Notes under the pieces: generated by a model
Databases searched by the model: none
Told to the model about the DNA's origin: nothing
What the model saw: the letters and a program-made list of their open reading frames with translations, nothing else
Shown here: positions 41,688-50,589 of the stretch, piece after piece
Position numbering within the stretch: the stretch's first letter is position 1
Layout of the letters: every line of letters starts with the position of its first letter
Made by a program: the position numbers and the translations under genes
From: Actinomycetes bacterium
GTDB taxonomy: Bacteria > Actinomycetota > Acidimicrobiia > Acidimicrobiales > RAAP-2
Reading direction: 5' to 3'
Assembly (NCBI GenBank): GCA_021791615.1
Contig: JAJYWG010000187.1
Coordinates: 7,573 to 71,572 of the forward strand
DNA: 64,000 bases

Positions 41688-44603
41688 ATGGCCATCGCAC
41701 CCCACCACACCGGCATCGGCATCCGCCGGCACTTCACCCGTGAGGGTGTCCATCCTTACGACACCGTGCGCTGGGAGCGCCGCGACGCGCGCATCGTCAA
41801 CTACCGCGACGGCTCGGTGGCGTTTGAGCAGCTCGGCGTCGAGGTGCCCGAGTCCTGGAGCGTGAACGCCACCAACATCCTGGCCCAGAAGTACTTCCGG
41901 GGGACCCTCGGGACCCCCGAGCGCGAGTGGTCCCTCAAGCAGGTGGCCGATCGGGTGGTGGACACGATCACGGCATGGGGGAGACGTGACGGGTACTTCG
42001 TCGACGAAGAGGAGGCGGCGATCTTCAGCGACGAGCTGAAGCACCTCATCATCCACCAGCAAGCCGCGTTCAACTCCCCTGTCTGGTTCAACATCGGAGT
42101 CGACGGCGTGCCGCAGCAGGCCAGCGCCTGCTTCATCCTGTCGGTGGAGGACTCGATGAGCTCGATCCTCAACTGGTACACCGAGGAAGGAACGATCTTC
42201 AAGGGTGGATCGGGTGCAGGGGTGAACCTGTCCCGGATCCGCTCGTCCCACGAGCACTTGAAGGGCGGTGGCACGGCCTCGGGACCGGTGAGCTTCATGC
42301 GGGGGGCCGATGCCTCGGCCGGGACGATCAAGAGCGGGGGCAAGACGAGGCGAGCCGCCAAGATGGTCATCCTCGACGCCGACCACCCCGACATCGAGGA
42401 CTTCATCTGGTGCAAGGCCATCGAGGAGCGCAAGGCTCGGGTCCTGCGCGACGCCGGCTTCGACATGGACCTCGACGGTGCCGACAGCCATTCGACGCAG
42501 TACCAGAACGCCAACAACTCGGTCCGCGTGACCGACGAGTTCATGGAGGCGGTGCTGGAGGGGCGGGACTGGGACCTCGTCGCCCGCACCGACGGGTCGG
42601 TGATCCGCACGGTGCCTGCCCGGGACCTGTTCCGCCAGATCGCCCATGCCGCGTGGGAGTGCGCCGACCCGGGGATGCAGTTCGACACCACGATCAACAA
42701 GTGGCACACGGCGCCGGTGACCGGCCGCATCAACGGCAGCAACCCGTGCAGCGAGTACATGCACCTGGACAACTCGGCATGCAACCTGGCGAGCTTGAAC
42801 CTGATGAAGTTCCTCAACGACGACGACACCTTTGACGTGGACTCCTTCAAGGCGGCGGTGGCCGTGATGTTCACCGGGCAAGAGATCCTCGTGGGGAACG
42901 CCGACTACCCGACCGCGTCGATCGCAGAGAACTCCCGACGTTTCCGTGAGCTTGGTCTGGGCTACGCCAACTTGGGCGCGATGCTCATGGCGCGCGGCCT
43001 GCCCTACGACTCGGACGAGGGGAGGGCATGGGCTGCTGCCGTCACCGCGCTCATGACCGGGTACGCCTACGCGGTCTCGGCTCGCACGGCGGCTCGGATG
43101 GGACCGTTCTCCGGCTTCCACGAGAACGCGGGTGCGATGCTGAACGTGCTGCGGATGCACCAGGCCGAGGCGTCGAAGATCGACGAGGAGCTGGTGCCGC
43201 CCGAGCTGCTCTCGGCCGGCCAGGAGGCCTGGGACGAGGCGGTCGAGCTGGCCGAGCAGTACGGGGTCCGCAACTCCCAGGCGACGGTCCTCGCGCCGAC
43301 CGGGACGATCGGACTGCTCATGGACTGCGACACCACCGGGGTGGAGCCCGACCTCGGCCTGGTCAAGACCAAGAAGCTGGTGGGCGGAGGGACGATGTCG
43401 ATCGTGAACCAGACCGTCCCCCGCGCGCTTCGCCAGCTCGGCTACACGACGCCACAGGTGCAGGAGATCGAGGCGTACATCGACGAGCACAAGAGCATCG
43501 TCGGTGCTCCGCACCTGGCGACCGAGCACCTTCCGGTCTTCGCGTGCTCTATGGGGGACAACACCATCCACTACTCGGGTCACGTGCGGATGATGGGTGC
43601 AGTCCAGCCATTCATCAGTGGTGCGATCAGCAAGACGGTCAACATGCCCGAGGACGTGACCGTCGAGGACGTCGAGCAGCTCCACATCGACGCCTGGAAG
43701 CTGGGGATCAAGGCGGTCGCCATCTACCGTGACAATTGCAAGGTGGCCCAGCCCCTCTCCGCGACTCCGAAAGGTGCAGCGGACCAGAGCGGGGACGAGG
43801 CGCCTCCCGGGTCCGATGCCGAGGCCAAGGACCGCGCCCTCGCGGCCCGCATCATCGAGCTCGAGGCTGCGCTCGAGCACGAACGGGAGCGCAAGCAGGA
43901 ATCGGTTGTCGTGGGCGCGGTGAGAGAGCGGCTGCCCCGGCACCGCCGTTCGCGGACGTGTGCCTTTCGCGTGGCGGACTGTGAGGGGTACGTGACCGTC
44001 GGCGAGTACGAGGACGGCCGCCCGGGTGAGGTGTTCATCAAGGTGTCCAAGCAGGGATCCACCTTGGCCGGGATCATGGACGCCTTCTCCATCTCGATCA
44101 GCCTGGGTCTCCAGCATGGGGTTCCCCTTGCCACCTACGTGCGCAAGTACTCCAACATGAAGTTCGAGCCGGCCGGCATCACCGACGACCCCGAACTGCG
44201 GATCGCGACCAGCCTGGTCGACTACATCTTTCGGCGGATGGCGCTCGACTACCTGAGTTACGAGGAGCGCCTGGAGCTCGGCGTTCTCTCGGTCTCGGAG
44301 CGGATCCAGCCCACGTTGCCCGGCGTCGAGGAGAGTGCGACCCCGTCACACGGGCTGGTCGACGACGGACCGGTGGTCCCCGACGCAGTGGACCTCGGCG
44401 GGGGAGCCGCAGCGCGGGCGTCCGGGACGCCGGCCACTGCCCAGCCGACCGGCGGGGTGGCATCCACCAGCGGTCCTGCCGGCACGCTCGCCCGAGCCGA
44501 GCAGCGCGATGCGCCGTTCTGCTACAGCTGCGGGAACGTCATGCAGCGCTCCGGATCGTGCTACGTGTGCCCGAGCTGCGGTTCCACCAGCGGCTGCTCC
44601 TGA
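41688..44603 (+). CDS. nrdJ: Adenosylcobalamin-dependent (class II) ribonucleotide reductase
   Basis: This 971-residue enzyme reduces ribonucleotides to deoxyribonucleotides with a radical from adenosylcobalamin. Visible are QASACFILSVEDSM, GGSGAGVNLSRIRSS, NPCSEYMHLDNSACNLASLNL with the active-site Cys and Glu, APTGTIGLLMDCDTTGVEPD, and the C-terminal redox/zinc tail CYSCGNVMQRSGSCYVCPSCG. The start ATG 41688 has AAGGAGC upstream. The length is typical for actinobacterial NrdJ. The ~60 residues before the zinc tail are a variable Ala/Gly/Pro linker. Confidence 0.95.
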   Translation: MAIAPHHTGIGIRRHFTREGVHPYDTVRWERRDARIVNYRDGSVAFEQLGVEVPESWSVNATNILAQKYFRGTLGTPEREWSLKQVADRVVDTITAWGRRDGYFVDEEEAAIFSDELKHLIIHQQAAFNSPVWFNIGVDGVPQQASACFILSVEDSMSSILNWYTEEGTIFKGGSGAGVNLSRIRSSHEHLKGGGTASGPVSFMRGADASAGTIKSGGKTRRAAKMVILDADHPDIEDFIWCKAIEERKARVLRDAGFDMDLDGADSHSTQYQNANNSVRVTDEFMEAVLEGRDWDLVARTDGSVIRTVPARDLFRQIAHAAWECADPGMQFDTTINKWHTAPVTGRINGSNPCSEYMHLDNSACNLASLNLMKFLNDDDTFDVDSFKAAVAVMFTGQEILVGNADYPTASIAENSRRFRELGLGYANLGAMLMARGLPYDSDEGRAWAAAVTALMTGYAYAVSARTAARMGPFSGFHENAGAMLNVLRMHQAEASKIDEELVPPELLSAGQEAWDEAVELAEQYGVRNSQATVLAPTGTIGLLMDCDTTGVEPDLGLVKTKKLVGGGTMSIVNQTVPRALRQLGYTTPQVQEIEAYIDEHKSIVGAPHLATEHLPVFACSMGDNTIHYSGHVRMMGAVQPFISGAISKTVNMPEDVTVEDVEQLHIDAWKLGIKAVAIYRDNCKVAQPLSATPKGAADQSGDEAPPGSDAEAKDRALAARIIELEAALEHERERKQESVVVGAVRERLPRHRRSRTCAFRVADCEGYVTVGEYEDGRPGEVFIKVSKQGSTLAGIMDAFSISISLGLQHGVPLATYVRKYSNMKFEPAGITDDPELRIATSLVDYIFRRMALDYLSYEERLELGVLSVSERIQPTLPGVEESATPSHGLVDDGPVVPDAVDLGGGAAARASGTPATAQPTGGVASTSGPAGTLARAEQRDAPFCYSCGNVMQRSGSCYVCPSCGSTSGCS

Positions 44604-44628
44604 CGAGAGGTTGCACCAAGTGCCATCT

Positions 44629-44683
44629 GTCCCCGGTTCCCGGTTCATCAAATTTGGGATCGGTACCGGGATCGGCAGGGGAC
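44629..44683. terminator. Possible bidirectional hairpin between nrdJ and DUF2510 gene
   Basis: GTCCCC...GGGGAC and an inner CCCGG...CCGGG can pair into a long imperfect stem located between the two convergent genes. There is no U-tract, as is common in high-GC actinobacteria. Confidence 0.35.
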
Positions 44684-44729
44684 CTCGCATGTGAAATGGC
44701 GGTGCGAGGTTGCCGGCGCACGGCCGGTG

Positions 44730-45230
44730 TCAGCCGCAGCCCGGGAGCGGTGACACCGTGAGCATGCAGACGACGGCGGCAGTCACGCACGACGCCGGCA
44801 AGAGGATCCACCAGCGCGACCGGTACGCGACGCCGATGGCGGCGAAGACCACGCATGCCACAGTGGCGACGAAGAACAACGTGGCGTTCGGCAGCCACAC
44901 GCGCGAGAGATTGGAGGCGAAGCAGCCGTCGTCGGCCGACTCCAGCACGATCAGGGGAAGGGCCATGATCCAAAACGACAGGAAGATGCCGGAGAAGACT
45001 GCCCCCACGATGAAGCTGATCCGGGAGACCTTGGCGACGAGCATGCTCCTGTGACGTGAAGACACGTGCCTGGTCCAGGCTCGGCCGTCCCAGAAACGAA
45101 AGGCGGCGACTCTCCAGGGATCGGGGTACCACCCGGGGGAGTGGTCCTCGGAGGGCGTGGTGGGGTACCGAGGCGGCCAGGAGTGGGCACTTGCGTGTGT
45201 GCCGGCCGCGAATCCAGCACCGTCGGCCAT
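44730..45230 (-). CDS. DUF2510 membrane protein
   Basis: The product has 166 residues from ATG 45230, preceded by GGGGGTGGGGAG. The N-terminal half holds the DUF2510 motif GWYPDPWRVAAFRFWDGRAWT. Three hydrophobic helices follow (about residues 68-91, 106-125 and 131-153). A TATAGT at 45282-45287 (minus strand) could be its -10. The family is frequent in actinobacterial envelope proteins; function unknown. Confidence 0.75.
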   Translation of the reverse strand: MADGAGFAAGTHASAHSWPPRYPTTPSEDHSPGWYPDPWRVAAFRFWDGRAWTRHVSSRHRSMLVAKVSRISFIVGAVFSGIFLSFWIMALPLIVLESADDGCFASNLSRVWLPNATLFFVATVACVVFAAIGVAYRSRWWILLPASCVTAAVVCMLTVSPLPGCG

Positions 45231-45312
45231 CTCCCCACCCCCTGCGGTGCCGGCCCCCGCCTTCTTGCACCGTGCTCTCAAACTATAGGGGGCGTGTCCC
45301 GACGACCGAAGA

Positions 45313-45888
45313 TCACGATCCGGGGTGCAGGGGGTCTGCGCATCCGCCGGTCAGCTCGAGCAACTTGGTCACCGTGCTCCAGTTGCGGTACGTGACCGGA
45401 GCGGGCAGGCGCCGGTCGAGCAATGCGGGCAACTTGGCTCGGCCCATTCCTTGGGGGAGGTGGAGGTACACCTCGGACTCGCGGAGCACGAAGCGTTCCG
45501 GCGCACGGAGATCGGGGTCGAGGCCGAGGTCACGGCCTGCGTCAGGGCCAGTGTCGCGGTCCATGAAGCCGATGTGGACGGTCACCGGGTCGGCGCCGGG
45601 GAACGGATTGCCGGCCACGATCTGTTCGAGGGAGCGCCGATCGCGGAGCACGATGCTGGACGATATGCCGAAGGTGCGGCGGATGGCTTCGGCCAGATCA
45701 GCCGTCGACGGCAGCTCGGGACGAGAGAACACGACGTTGCCGCTCTGCACGTACGTGGTCACGTCGGTACAGCCCAGGGACTCGAACAAGAGCCGGAGCT
45801 CGTCCATTGGAACCCGGTTCTTGCCCCCGACGTTCACCCCCCGCAGCAGGGCCACATGACGCGCGTCACGACCACGCGGTGGCGCCAC
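45313..45888 (-). CDS. DUF1697 family protein
   Basis: The 191-residue product fits DUF1697 over its whole length: VALLRGVNVGGKNRVPMDELRLLFESLGCTDVTTYVQSGNVVFS at the N-terminus and LPALLDRRLPAPVTYRNWSTVTKLLEL at the C-terminus. The function of this widespread cytosolic family is unknown. GTG 45888 starts 2 nt after the stop of the upstream gene, so both are co-transcribed. Confidence 0.9.
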   Translation of the reverse strand: MAPPRGRDARHVALLRGVNVGGKNRVPMDELRLLFESLGCTDVTTYVQSGNVVFSRPELPSTADLAEAIRRTFGISSSIVLRDRRSLEQIVAGNPFPGADPVTVHIGFMDRDTGPDAGRDLGLDPDLRAPERFVLRESEVYLHLPQGMGRAKLPALLDRRLPAPVTYRNWSTVTKLLELTGGCADPLHPGS

Positions 45889-45890
45889 GC

Positions 45891-46703
45891 TCAGAAGCCC
45901 GGGTAGGTGGCCCGGAGCATATCGACGATCGCAGTCGCCGATCTGGCGTCGTCGACCGGGTCGAGCGGTGGCGCGTGGCCGGCGTCGAGCCGTCCGTACA
46001 CCAACCTGAGCAGTGCTTCGGCCGGCAAGCGGAGATCTGCCCGGGTCGGTTCCGAGTCAGCGTCTCGGGCGACTTCGGCAACGGTCACCGCGGCCCCGAT
46101 GTCGAAGGTGTAGGCACGGATCGGATCGACGGTCGCCACGACCACCCGCTGGGGGGCTCCGGCGACGTCAGTTGCCGGGCGCCCGAGGGCCGGGCCGAGC
46201 GCGGGGATGCGGTCGATGAGGAGCTCCACGGCAGGGGCGTCGACCACCGCAGCAGGGTCGAACGTGACGGCGACGTCCCAGGCGTGGAGCGCGTGCTCCC
46301 CGAGGCGCATCCCCAGGAACTCCGCCATGTCCATCTGCCTGCCCATCGCAGTGATCTCGATGGAGCCGAGCTGGTCCTCGATGGACTCCAGGGCGTCGAG
46401 GAGCGCAGCGTCCGAGGCCTGGAAGTCGATCCGCTGGCGGTCGGGATCCTTGGCATCCCAGCGATCCCATACGGCCTGGAAGCCTTCCCGGTCCGGGGGC
46501 TCGCTGCCCGACAGCGCCGCCGCGAGGATCAACGAGAAGATCTCGGCGCCGCTGCCCAGGTGCGACAGGACTTGAGCCACGGACCACTCGTCGCAGTAGG
46601 ACGTCCGGCGGACGTCGTCGGGACCCAGCGTCTCAGCGAACTTGCTCAGCAGATCGTGCGATCTGCGAAGTTCACGCAGCCACACCTTGGGATCTTTTTC
46701 CAT
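45891..46703 (-). CDS. DinB/MDMPI (maleylpyruvate isomerase N-terminal) family protein
   Basis: A 270-residue protein of the TIGR03083/MDMPI group. The helical bundle shows a DEWSVAQVLSHLGSGAEIF motif with the metal-binding His, and a GEHALHAWDVAVTFD motif with two more. In mycothiol-producing actinobacteria this fold includes mycothiol-dependent isomerases and transferases, so a thiol-dependent reaction is possible, but no assignment can be made. It precedes the DUF1697 gene by 2 nt. Confidence 0.8.
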   Translation of the reverse strand: MEKDPKVWLRELRRSHDLLSKFAETLGPDDVRRTSYCDEWSVAQVLSHLGSGAEIFSLILAAALSGSEPPDREGFQAVWDRWDAKDPDRQRIDFQASDAALLDALESIEDQLGSIEITAMGRQMDMAEFLGMRLGEHALHAWDVAVTFDPAAVVDAPAVELLIDRIPALGPALGRPATDVAGAPQRVVVATVDPIRAYTFDIGAAVTVAEVARDADSEPTRADLRLPAEALLRLVYGRLDAGHAPPLDPVDDARSATAIVDMLRATYPGF

Positions 46704-46744
46704 AGTGGCTCAAACGCCTGAGAGACTGCCGATGTTCCGTCGGG

Positions 46745-47623
46745 TCAGAAATCCCCGGGGGCAAAGACCTCGGGCCAGTTGCTCTGGGAAGCGCCGCCGT
46801 CGACGACGACGACCGCGCCGGTCATGTAGCGTGCTGCCGGCGAGCACAGGAACAGGATGATCGCGGCCATCTCGGCCGTCGTGCCCATCCTCGCGGCCGT
46901 CCGTTCGGATTGCATCTCTTGGGTGAAATCCTCCTCGCTGCGTCCGATGGCGTCGAGCTCGGACTCGACCATGCCGGGCGTCGAGAAGATCCCCGGAGCC
47001 AGGGCGTTGATCGTGACCCCGTGGGCGATGAGGTACGGCGCCAGGGTCCGGGTGAGGTTGACCACGCCGGCCCGAGCGGCGCCGGAGTGGGCGAACAGGG
47101 GTGCACCGCGTTCGAAGGAGAAGATATGCACCACGTTGACGATGGTGCCGAAGCCGGTTTCGGCCATCGACTTCATGAATCGGCTCGTCACGTTCCACGT
47201 GCCGTTGAGGTTCAAGTCCACCACGGCCCGCCAGCCGTTGTCGGTGATCTGCGAGGGCAGTGCGGGGAACTGCCCCCCGGCGTTGTTCACCAGGAAGTCG
47301 ACCCGCCCCAACTCGCCGTAGACGCGCTCGTGGAGGGAGCCCACCTGGTCGACATCGCGGATGTTGGTGGGCACGGCGAGTGATCGGCGTCCCAGAGCTT
47401 CGATCTCGGCGCAGGTCTCCTCGAGGAGATCGGCTCGGCGGCCGGCGACGACCACGGCGGCGCCCAAGCGGGCGAACGCGGTGGCCGTCTCCCTGCCGAG
47501 GCCCGTGCCCCCGCCCGTCACGACGGCGACCCGGCCGTCGAAGAGCCCAGGAGCGTAGACGGACGCGGCGTCGGCGAGACCGGCGGTGCCAGACCCATTG
47601 CCCGGACCCCGGTCGACGGTCAC
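46745..47623 (-). CDS. SDR oxidoreductase, enoyl/dienoyl-CoA reductase-like
   Basis: A 292-residue short-chain dehydrogenase with the NADPH motif TGGGTGLGRE, FLVNNAGG and VDGGASQSNW near the end. The classical Tyr-x-x-x-Lys is replaced: the helix reads FAHSGAARAGVVNLTRTLA, as in peroxisomal trans-2-enoyl-CoA reductase and dienoyl-CoA reductase relatives. This makes an acyl-CoA reductase role more likely than alcohol oxidation. GTG 47623 is favoured because TACACT lies 8 nt upstream; TTG 47632 overlaps that hexamer. Confidence 0.82.
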   Translation of the reverse strand: MTVDRGPGNGSGTAGLADAASVYAPGLFDGRVAVVTGGGTGLGRETATAFARLGAAVVVAGRRADLLEETCAEIEALGRRSLAVPTNIRDVDQVGSLHERVYGELGRVDFLVNNAGGQFPALPSQITDNGWRAVVDLNLNGTWNVTSRFMKSMAETGFGTIVNVVHIFSFERGAPLFAHSGAARAGVVNLTRTLAPYLIAHGVTINALAPGIFSTPGMVESELDAIGRSEEDFTQEMQSERTAARMGTTAEMAAIILFLCSPAARYMTGAVVVVDGGASQSNWPEVFAPGDF

Positions 47624-47631
47624 GCCGGCCA

Positions 47632-47637
47632 AGTGTA
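47632..47637 (-). promoter_or_regulatory. -10 hexamer of SDR gene (leaderless)
   Basis: TACACT on the minus strand, 8 nt before GTG 47623. Confidence 0.4.
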
Positions 47638-47685
47638 GAAGGACCGAGACCGGTGCTTGAGCGAGACCGGGAAGAGCGCGAGCGA

Positions 47686-47691
47686 TAGCGT
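47686..47691 (+). promoter_or_regulatory. -10 hexamer of SnoaL-like gene (leaderless)
   Basis: TAGCGT with 6 nt before GTG 47698. Confidence 0.5.
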
Positions 47692-47697
47692 GTCCGG

Positions 47698-48171
47698 GTG
47701 GCCTCCCGGGCGACCTCCCTCTCCTTGGAATCGCTGGAAGCGGTGAAGGCGGTGAAGTACGCCTATCTCCGCCTGCTCGACCTGAAAGAGTTCGAAGAGC
47801 TGGGACGGTTGCTCACCGAGGACTGCACCGCCTCCTACGAGGACGGCCGGCGCGAGCTCGCCGGCCGGGAGGCGATCGTGGGCTTCTTGACCGATGCACT
47901 GGGCGATCCAAGGATCGTCACCCAGCACCAGTGCCACCATCCCGAGATCAGCGCCACTGGCGAAGCGAGCGCCGAAGGGACCTGGTACCTCCAGGACCGG
48001 GTGATCGTTCCGGCCTACGACGTGGAGATCTCGGGGACCGCCTTTTACTTCGACACCTACGTCCAAGCCGGCGAAGGCTGGCTGATCAGCCACACCGGGT
48101 ACCGCCGTGTCCTGGAGGAGCACCGATCGCACTCCACCCTCGCGCTGACCTCGTTCCGCTCGCGGTTCTGA
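47698..48171 (+). CDS. SnoaL-like / nuclear transport factor 2 fold protein
   Basis: The 157-residue product has the cone-shaped NTF2-like fold: helix AVKAVKYAYLRLLDLKEFEELGRLLTEDC, strand ASYEDGRRELAGREAIVGFL, then HQCHHPEI and TAFYFDTYVQAGEGWLISHTGYRR. Such proteins act as isomerases, cyclases or dehydratases, or only bind ligands. It is divergent from the SDR gene (75 nt apart), which may hint at a shared pathway. Substrate unknown. Confidence 0.85.
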   Translation: MASRATSLSLESLEAVKAVKYAYLRLLDLKEFEELGRLLTEDCTASYEDGRRELAGREAIVGFLTDALGDPRIVTQHQCHHPEISATGEASAEGTWYLQDRVIVPAYDVEISGTAFYFDTYVQAGEGWLISHTGYRRVLEEHRSHSTLALTSFRSRF

Positions 48172-48189
48172 GCGGAGGAACGCCCCCGA

Positions 48190-49188
48190 TCAGGGACGGG
48201 TCTTCGGGCTCGTCGTGAACGCCGGGTCTCGGAGAATGGCGGGCTCGAGCACCTTGTCGATGGCCGCGAGCAGATCGGCGTCCAGCTCCACGTCGACGGC
48301 TTTCACGTTCTCCTCCACCTGTTCTGGACGGGTCGCGCCGATGATGGCGCTCGACACGTTCGGGTTCCGGAGGACCCATGCGAGGGCGACGGCCGCCGGG
48401 GTGTACCCAGCGTCCCGGGCGAGCTTGGCGAACGCCTGGACCGGCTCGAGCACTTCGTCGCGGAGCAGCCACTCGATGAATTCGACCCCGTCCTTGGAGG
48501 TCGCCCGCGAGCCCTCTGGCGGCGGCTCACCGGGAAGGTACTTCCCGGTGAGGACTCCTTGGGCCAGAGGCGACCACACGATCTGGCCGATGCCCTCTCT
48601 CTCGCACAGGGGAACCACTTCGGCCTCGATCACCCTCCACAGCAGGGAGTACTGCGGCTGGTTCGACACGAGGCGGTCGAACCCCATGTCGTCGGCGATC
48701 CGCAGTGCCTCGGCGATCTGCTCGGCGGTCCATTCCGAGACGCCGACATAGTGGACCTTGCCCTGGCGAACAAGGTCGTCGAACGCTCGGAGCGTCTCTT
48801 CGAGCGGCGTCTCGTAGTCGAACCGGTGCGCCTGGAGGAGGTCGACGTGGTCGGTGCGCAGCCGCGTCAACGACGCATGGAGCGACTCGATGATGTGCTT
48901 GCGCGACAGGCCGCGGTTGTTCGGATTGGGTCCCGTCGGCCAGTAGACCTTGGTGAAGATCTCGATGGAGTCGCGCCGTATGCCTTCGAGTGCCCGACCG
49001 AGCACGTCCTCGGCGGCCCCGATGGCGTAGACGTCGGCAGTGTCAAACGTCGTGATCCCGGCATCGAGCGCCGCCTTGACGCATGCGCGGGCCGCGTCCT
49101 CCTCGACTTGCCCGCCGTGGGTGATCCAGTTGCCGTAGGAGAGGGCCGAGACCATCATCCCCGTTCGTCCCAAGTGCCGATGGCGCAT
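48190..49188 (-). CDS. Aldo/keto reductase (KCNAB-like)
   Basis: A 332-residue NADPH-dependent aldo/keto reductase. The tetrad is visible as Asp and Tyr in TFDTADVYAIGAAE, Lys in IFTKVYWP and His in LLQAHRFD. SPLAQGVLTGKYLPG and SSAIIGATRPEQVEENVKA are typical of the potassium-channel-beta-like branch. ATG 49188 fits the leaderless -10 in front; longer frames upstream are shadows. It is convergent with the SnoaL-like gene. Confidence 0.9.
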   Translation of the reverse strand: MRHRHLGRTGMMVSALSYGNWITHGGQVEEDAARACVKAALDAGITTFDTADVYAIGAAEDVLGRALEGIRRDSIEIFTKVYWPTGPNPNNRGLSRKHIIESLHASLTRLRTDHVDLLQAHRFDYETPLEETLRAFDDLVRQGKVHYVGVSEWTAEQIAEALRIADDMGFDRLVSNQPQYSLLWRVIEAEVVPLCEREGIGQIVWSPLAQGVLTGKYLPGEPPPEGSRATSKDGVEFIEWLLRDEVLEPVQAFAKLARDAGYTPAAVALAWVLRNPNVSSAIIGATRPEQVEENVKAVDVELDADLLAAIDKVLEPAILRDPAFTTSPKTRP

Positions 49189-49194
49189 GAGCGG

Positions 49195-49200
49195 AGCGTA
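49195..49200 (-). promoter_or_regulatory. -10 hexamer of aldo/keto reductase gene (leaderless)
   Basis: TACGCT on the minus strand with 6 nt before ATG 49188. Confidence 0.5.
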
Positions 49201-49244
49201 GTAGCCACGCGCACGACACGCGGCACCGCCTCGAACCGTCCGCC

Positions 49245-49250
49245 TACGAT
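49245..49250 (+). promoter_or_regulatory. -10 hexamer of ArfB-like gene (leaderless)
   Basis: TACGAT with 6 nt before ATG 49257. It is divergent from the aldo/keto reductase promoter 45 nt away. Confidence 0.5.
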
Positions 49251-49256
49251 CGTGGA

Positions 49257-49724
49257 ATGCCCCGATCATCGCCGACCGGACACCTCGAGGCGATGCCGGC
49301 CCATGGACCGCCCCGTCGCCTCCGAGTGACGCCGAGCCTCTCGATCCCCATGTCCGAGCTGGCATGGCGGGTGAGCACCCCGGGTGGGCCCGGGGGCCAG
49401 CACGCCAATCGGACTCAGAGCCGGGTCGAGGTTCGCTTCGACGTCATGGGGTCGACGGCGCTCGGGCCGCGCCAGCGCTCCAGGCTGCTCGACCGGCTGG
49501 GGCCGGTCGTCCGAGCGAGCTCGGCCGACGAACGTTCGCAGGCGCAGAACCGCAGGATCGCCGCCGAGCGCCTGGCGGTCCGCCTGGCGCGCGCCCTGCG
49601 GGTGGATGCCCCGCGCCGGCCCACCGCACCGACGCGGGGGGCGGCCGAGCGGCGACTGCAGAGCAAGCACCACCGGTCAGAGGTGAAGCGGGCTCGTTCC
49701 TCGCGTATCGATCCGGAAGGCTGA
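49257..49724 (+). CDS. arfB: ArfB/YaeJ-like peptidyl-tRNA hydrolase (release-factor-like)
   Basis: A 155-residue protein with the class I release factor catalytic loop: WRVSTPGGPGGQHANRTQSRVEVRFDV, containing GGQ. The C-terminal tail is basic and helical (KHHRSEVKRARSSR), as in ArfB proteins that enter the mRNA channel of stalled ribosomes and hydrolyse the peptidyl-tRNA. No codon-recognition domains are present. Start at 49257 by the leaderless -10; the first ~20 residues are non-conserved. The tmRNA system is encoded in the same window. Confidence 0.85.
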   Translation: MPRSSPTGHLEAMPAHGPPRRLRVTPSLSIPMSELAWRVSTPGGPGGQHANRTQSRVEVRFDVMGSTALGPRQRSRLLDRLGPVVRASSADERSQAQNRRIAAERLAVRLARALRVDAPRRPTAPTRGAAERRLQSKHHRSEVKRARSSRIDPEG

Positions 49725-49736
49725 GCAGGTGGCCGT

Positions 49737-50576
49737 TCAGCCGGCTCGGCGCTCTCGAGCTTCAGCGGACCAGGTCGTGTCGAGAAAGGCGGCGATCTCG
49801 GCCGTGATCCTCGCTGGTCGCACTCGGAGCTCGAAGATCGAGTGTGCTTCGAGGAGGCGGGCGTTGGGGAGCTGGTGAGCGAGCCGGCCGGCATCACCGA
49901 GGGGGTGCAGCCAGTCGGCTCTGTGACCGATCACGAGCGCGGGAGCATCGATCGCCGCCCGCTCCTCGATGGTCGGGGCCACCGGGCCGACGAGGATCCC
50001 GTGGAGGACGGCCACGATGTCCTCGGGATCGAGGATCACTGCACCGTACACCTGGTCCAAGAGGCCCAGCCGGTGGCGGGGGACCCGGTTCGCCAATCGT
50101 GATACCCGACGCAGGAGCGGGGTGAGGTAGTGGGTCGCGGCCAAAAGGGGAGTGAAGAACATCGCGGCATACGGCGTCGCCTGCTCGAGGACCGGCATCT
50201 CGAGCACCATTCCGGCCACGCGTTCGGGGTGGGCCGACGCCACCAGGAGCGTCACGTCGGCGCCGAGCGACATCCCGCCCACCACTGCTCGCCGGACGCC
50301 GAGATGGTCGAGGAGCGCGACCACGTGCTCGGCGTAGGCGTCCATCCGGTGGGAAGAGGCTTGGTGGGGCTTGTCCGACGATCCGTGCCCGGGCAGATCG
50401 AGGAGGACGACCCGATTGCCGGCCGCGGCCAGGTTTTGTGCCAGGCGGCGGTTGACGGCAGCGTCGAGGAGAAGACCGTGCAGATAGACGAGGGTCCGTG
50501 CGCCGCTGCCGTGGACTTCGTAGGAGACGGTGGTCGTGCCACTGGTGAACGTCTCGATCTGGTGCGGTGACGTCAT
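49737..50576 (-). CDS. Alpha/beta hydrolase
   Basis: A 279-residue alpha/beta-hydrolase fold protein. The oxyanion region is YLHGLLLDAAVN, LLDLPGHGSSDKP follows strand 4, the nucleophile elbow is GGMSLGADV (Ser), the acid lies near LVIGHRADWLHPLGDA, and the catalytic His is in EAHSIFELRVRP. It resembles esterase/peroxidase-like members; substrate unknown. Its ATG follows the DUF929 gene region on the same strand but points away from it, with 13 nt between its start and that gene's stop. Confidence 0.85.
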   Translation of the reverse strand: MTSPHQIETFTSGTTTVSYEVHGSGARTLVYLHGLLLDAAVNRRLAQNLAAAGNRVVLLDLPGHGSSDKPHQASSHRMDAYAEHVVALLDHLGVRRAVVGGMSLGADVTLLVASAHPERVAGMVLEMPVLEQATPYAAMFFTPLLAATHYLTPLLRRVSRLANRVPRHRLGLLDQVYGAVILDPEDIVAVLHGILVGPVAPTIEERAAIDAPALVIGHRADWLHPLGDAGRLAHQLPNARLLEAHSIFELRVRPARITAEIAAFLDTTWSAEARERRAG

Positions 50577-50589
50577 GATCCGATCCCCC

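Noticed and set aside
44539..45270. 243-codon minus-strand frame overlapping the DUF2510 gene
   Set aside because: The other frame carries DUF2510 and membrane helices. This one is a shadow.
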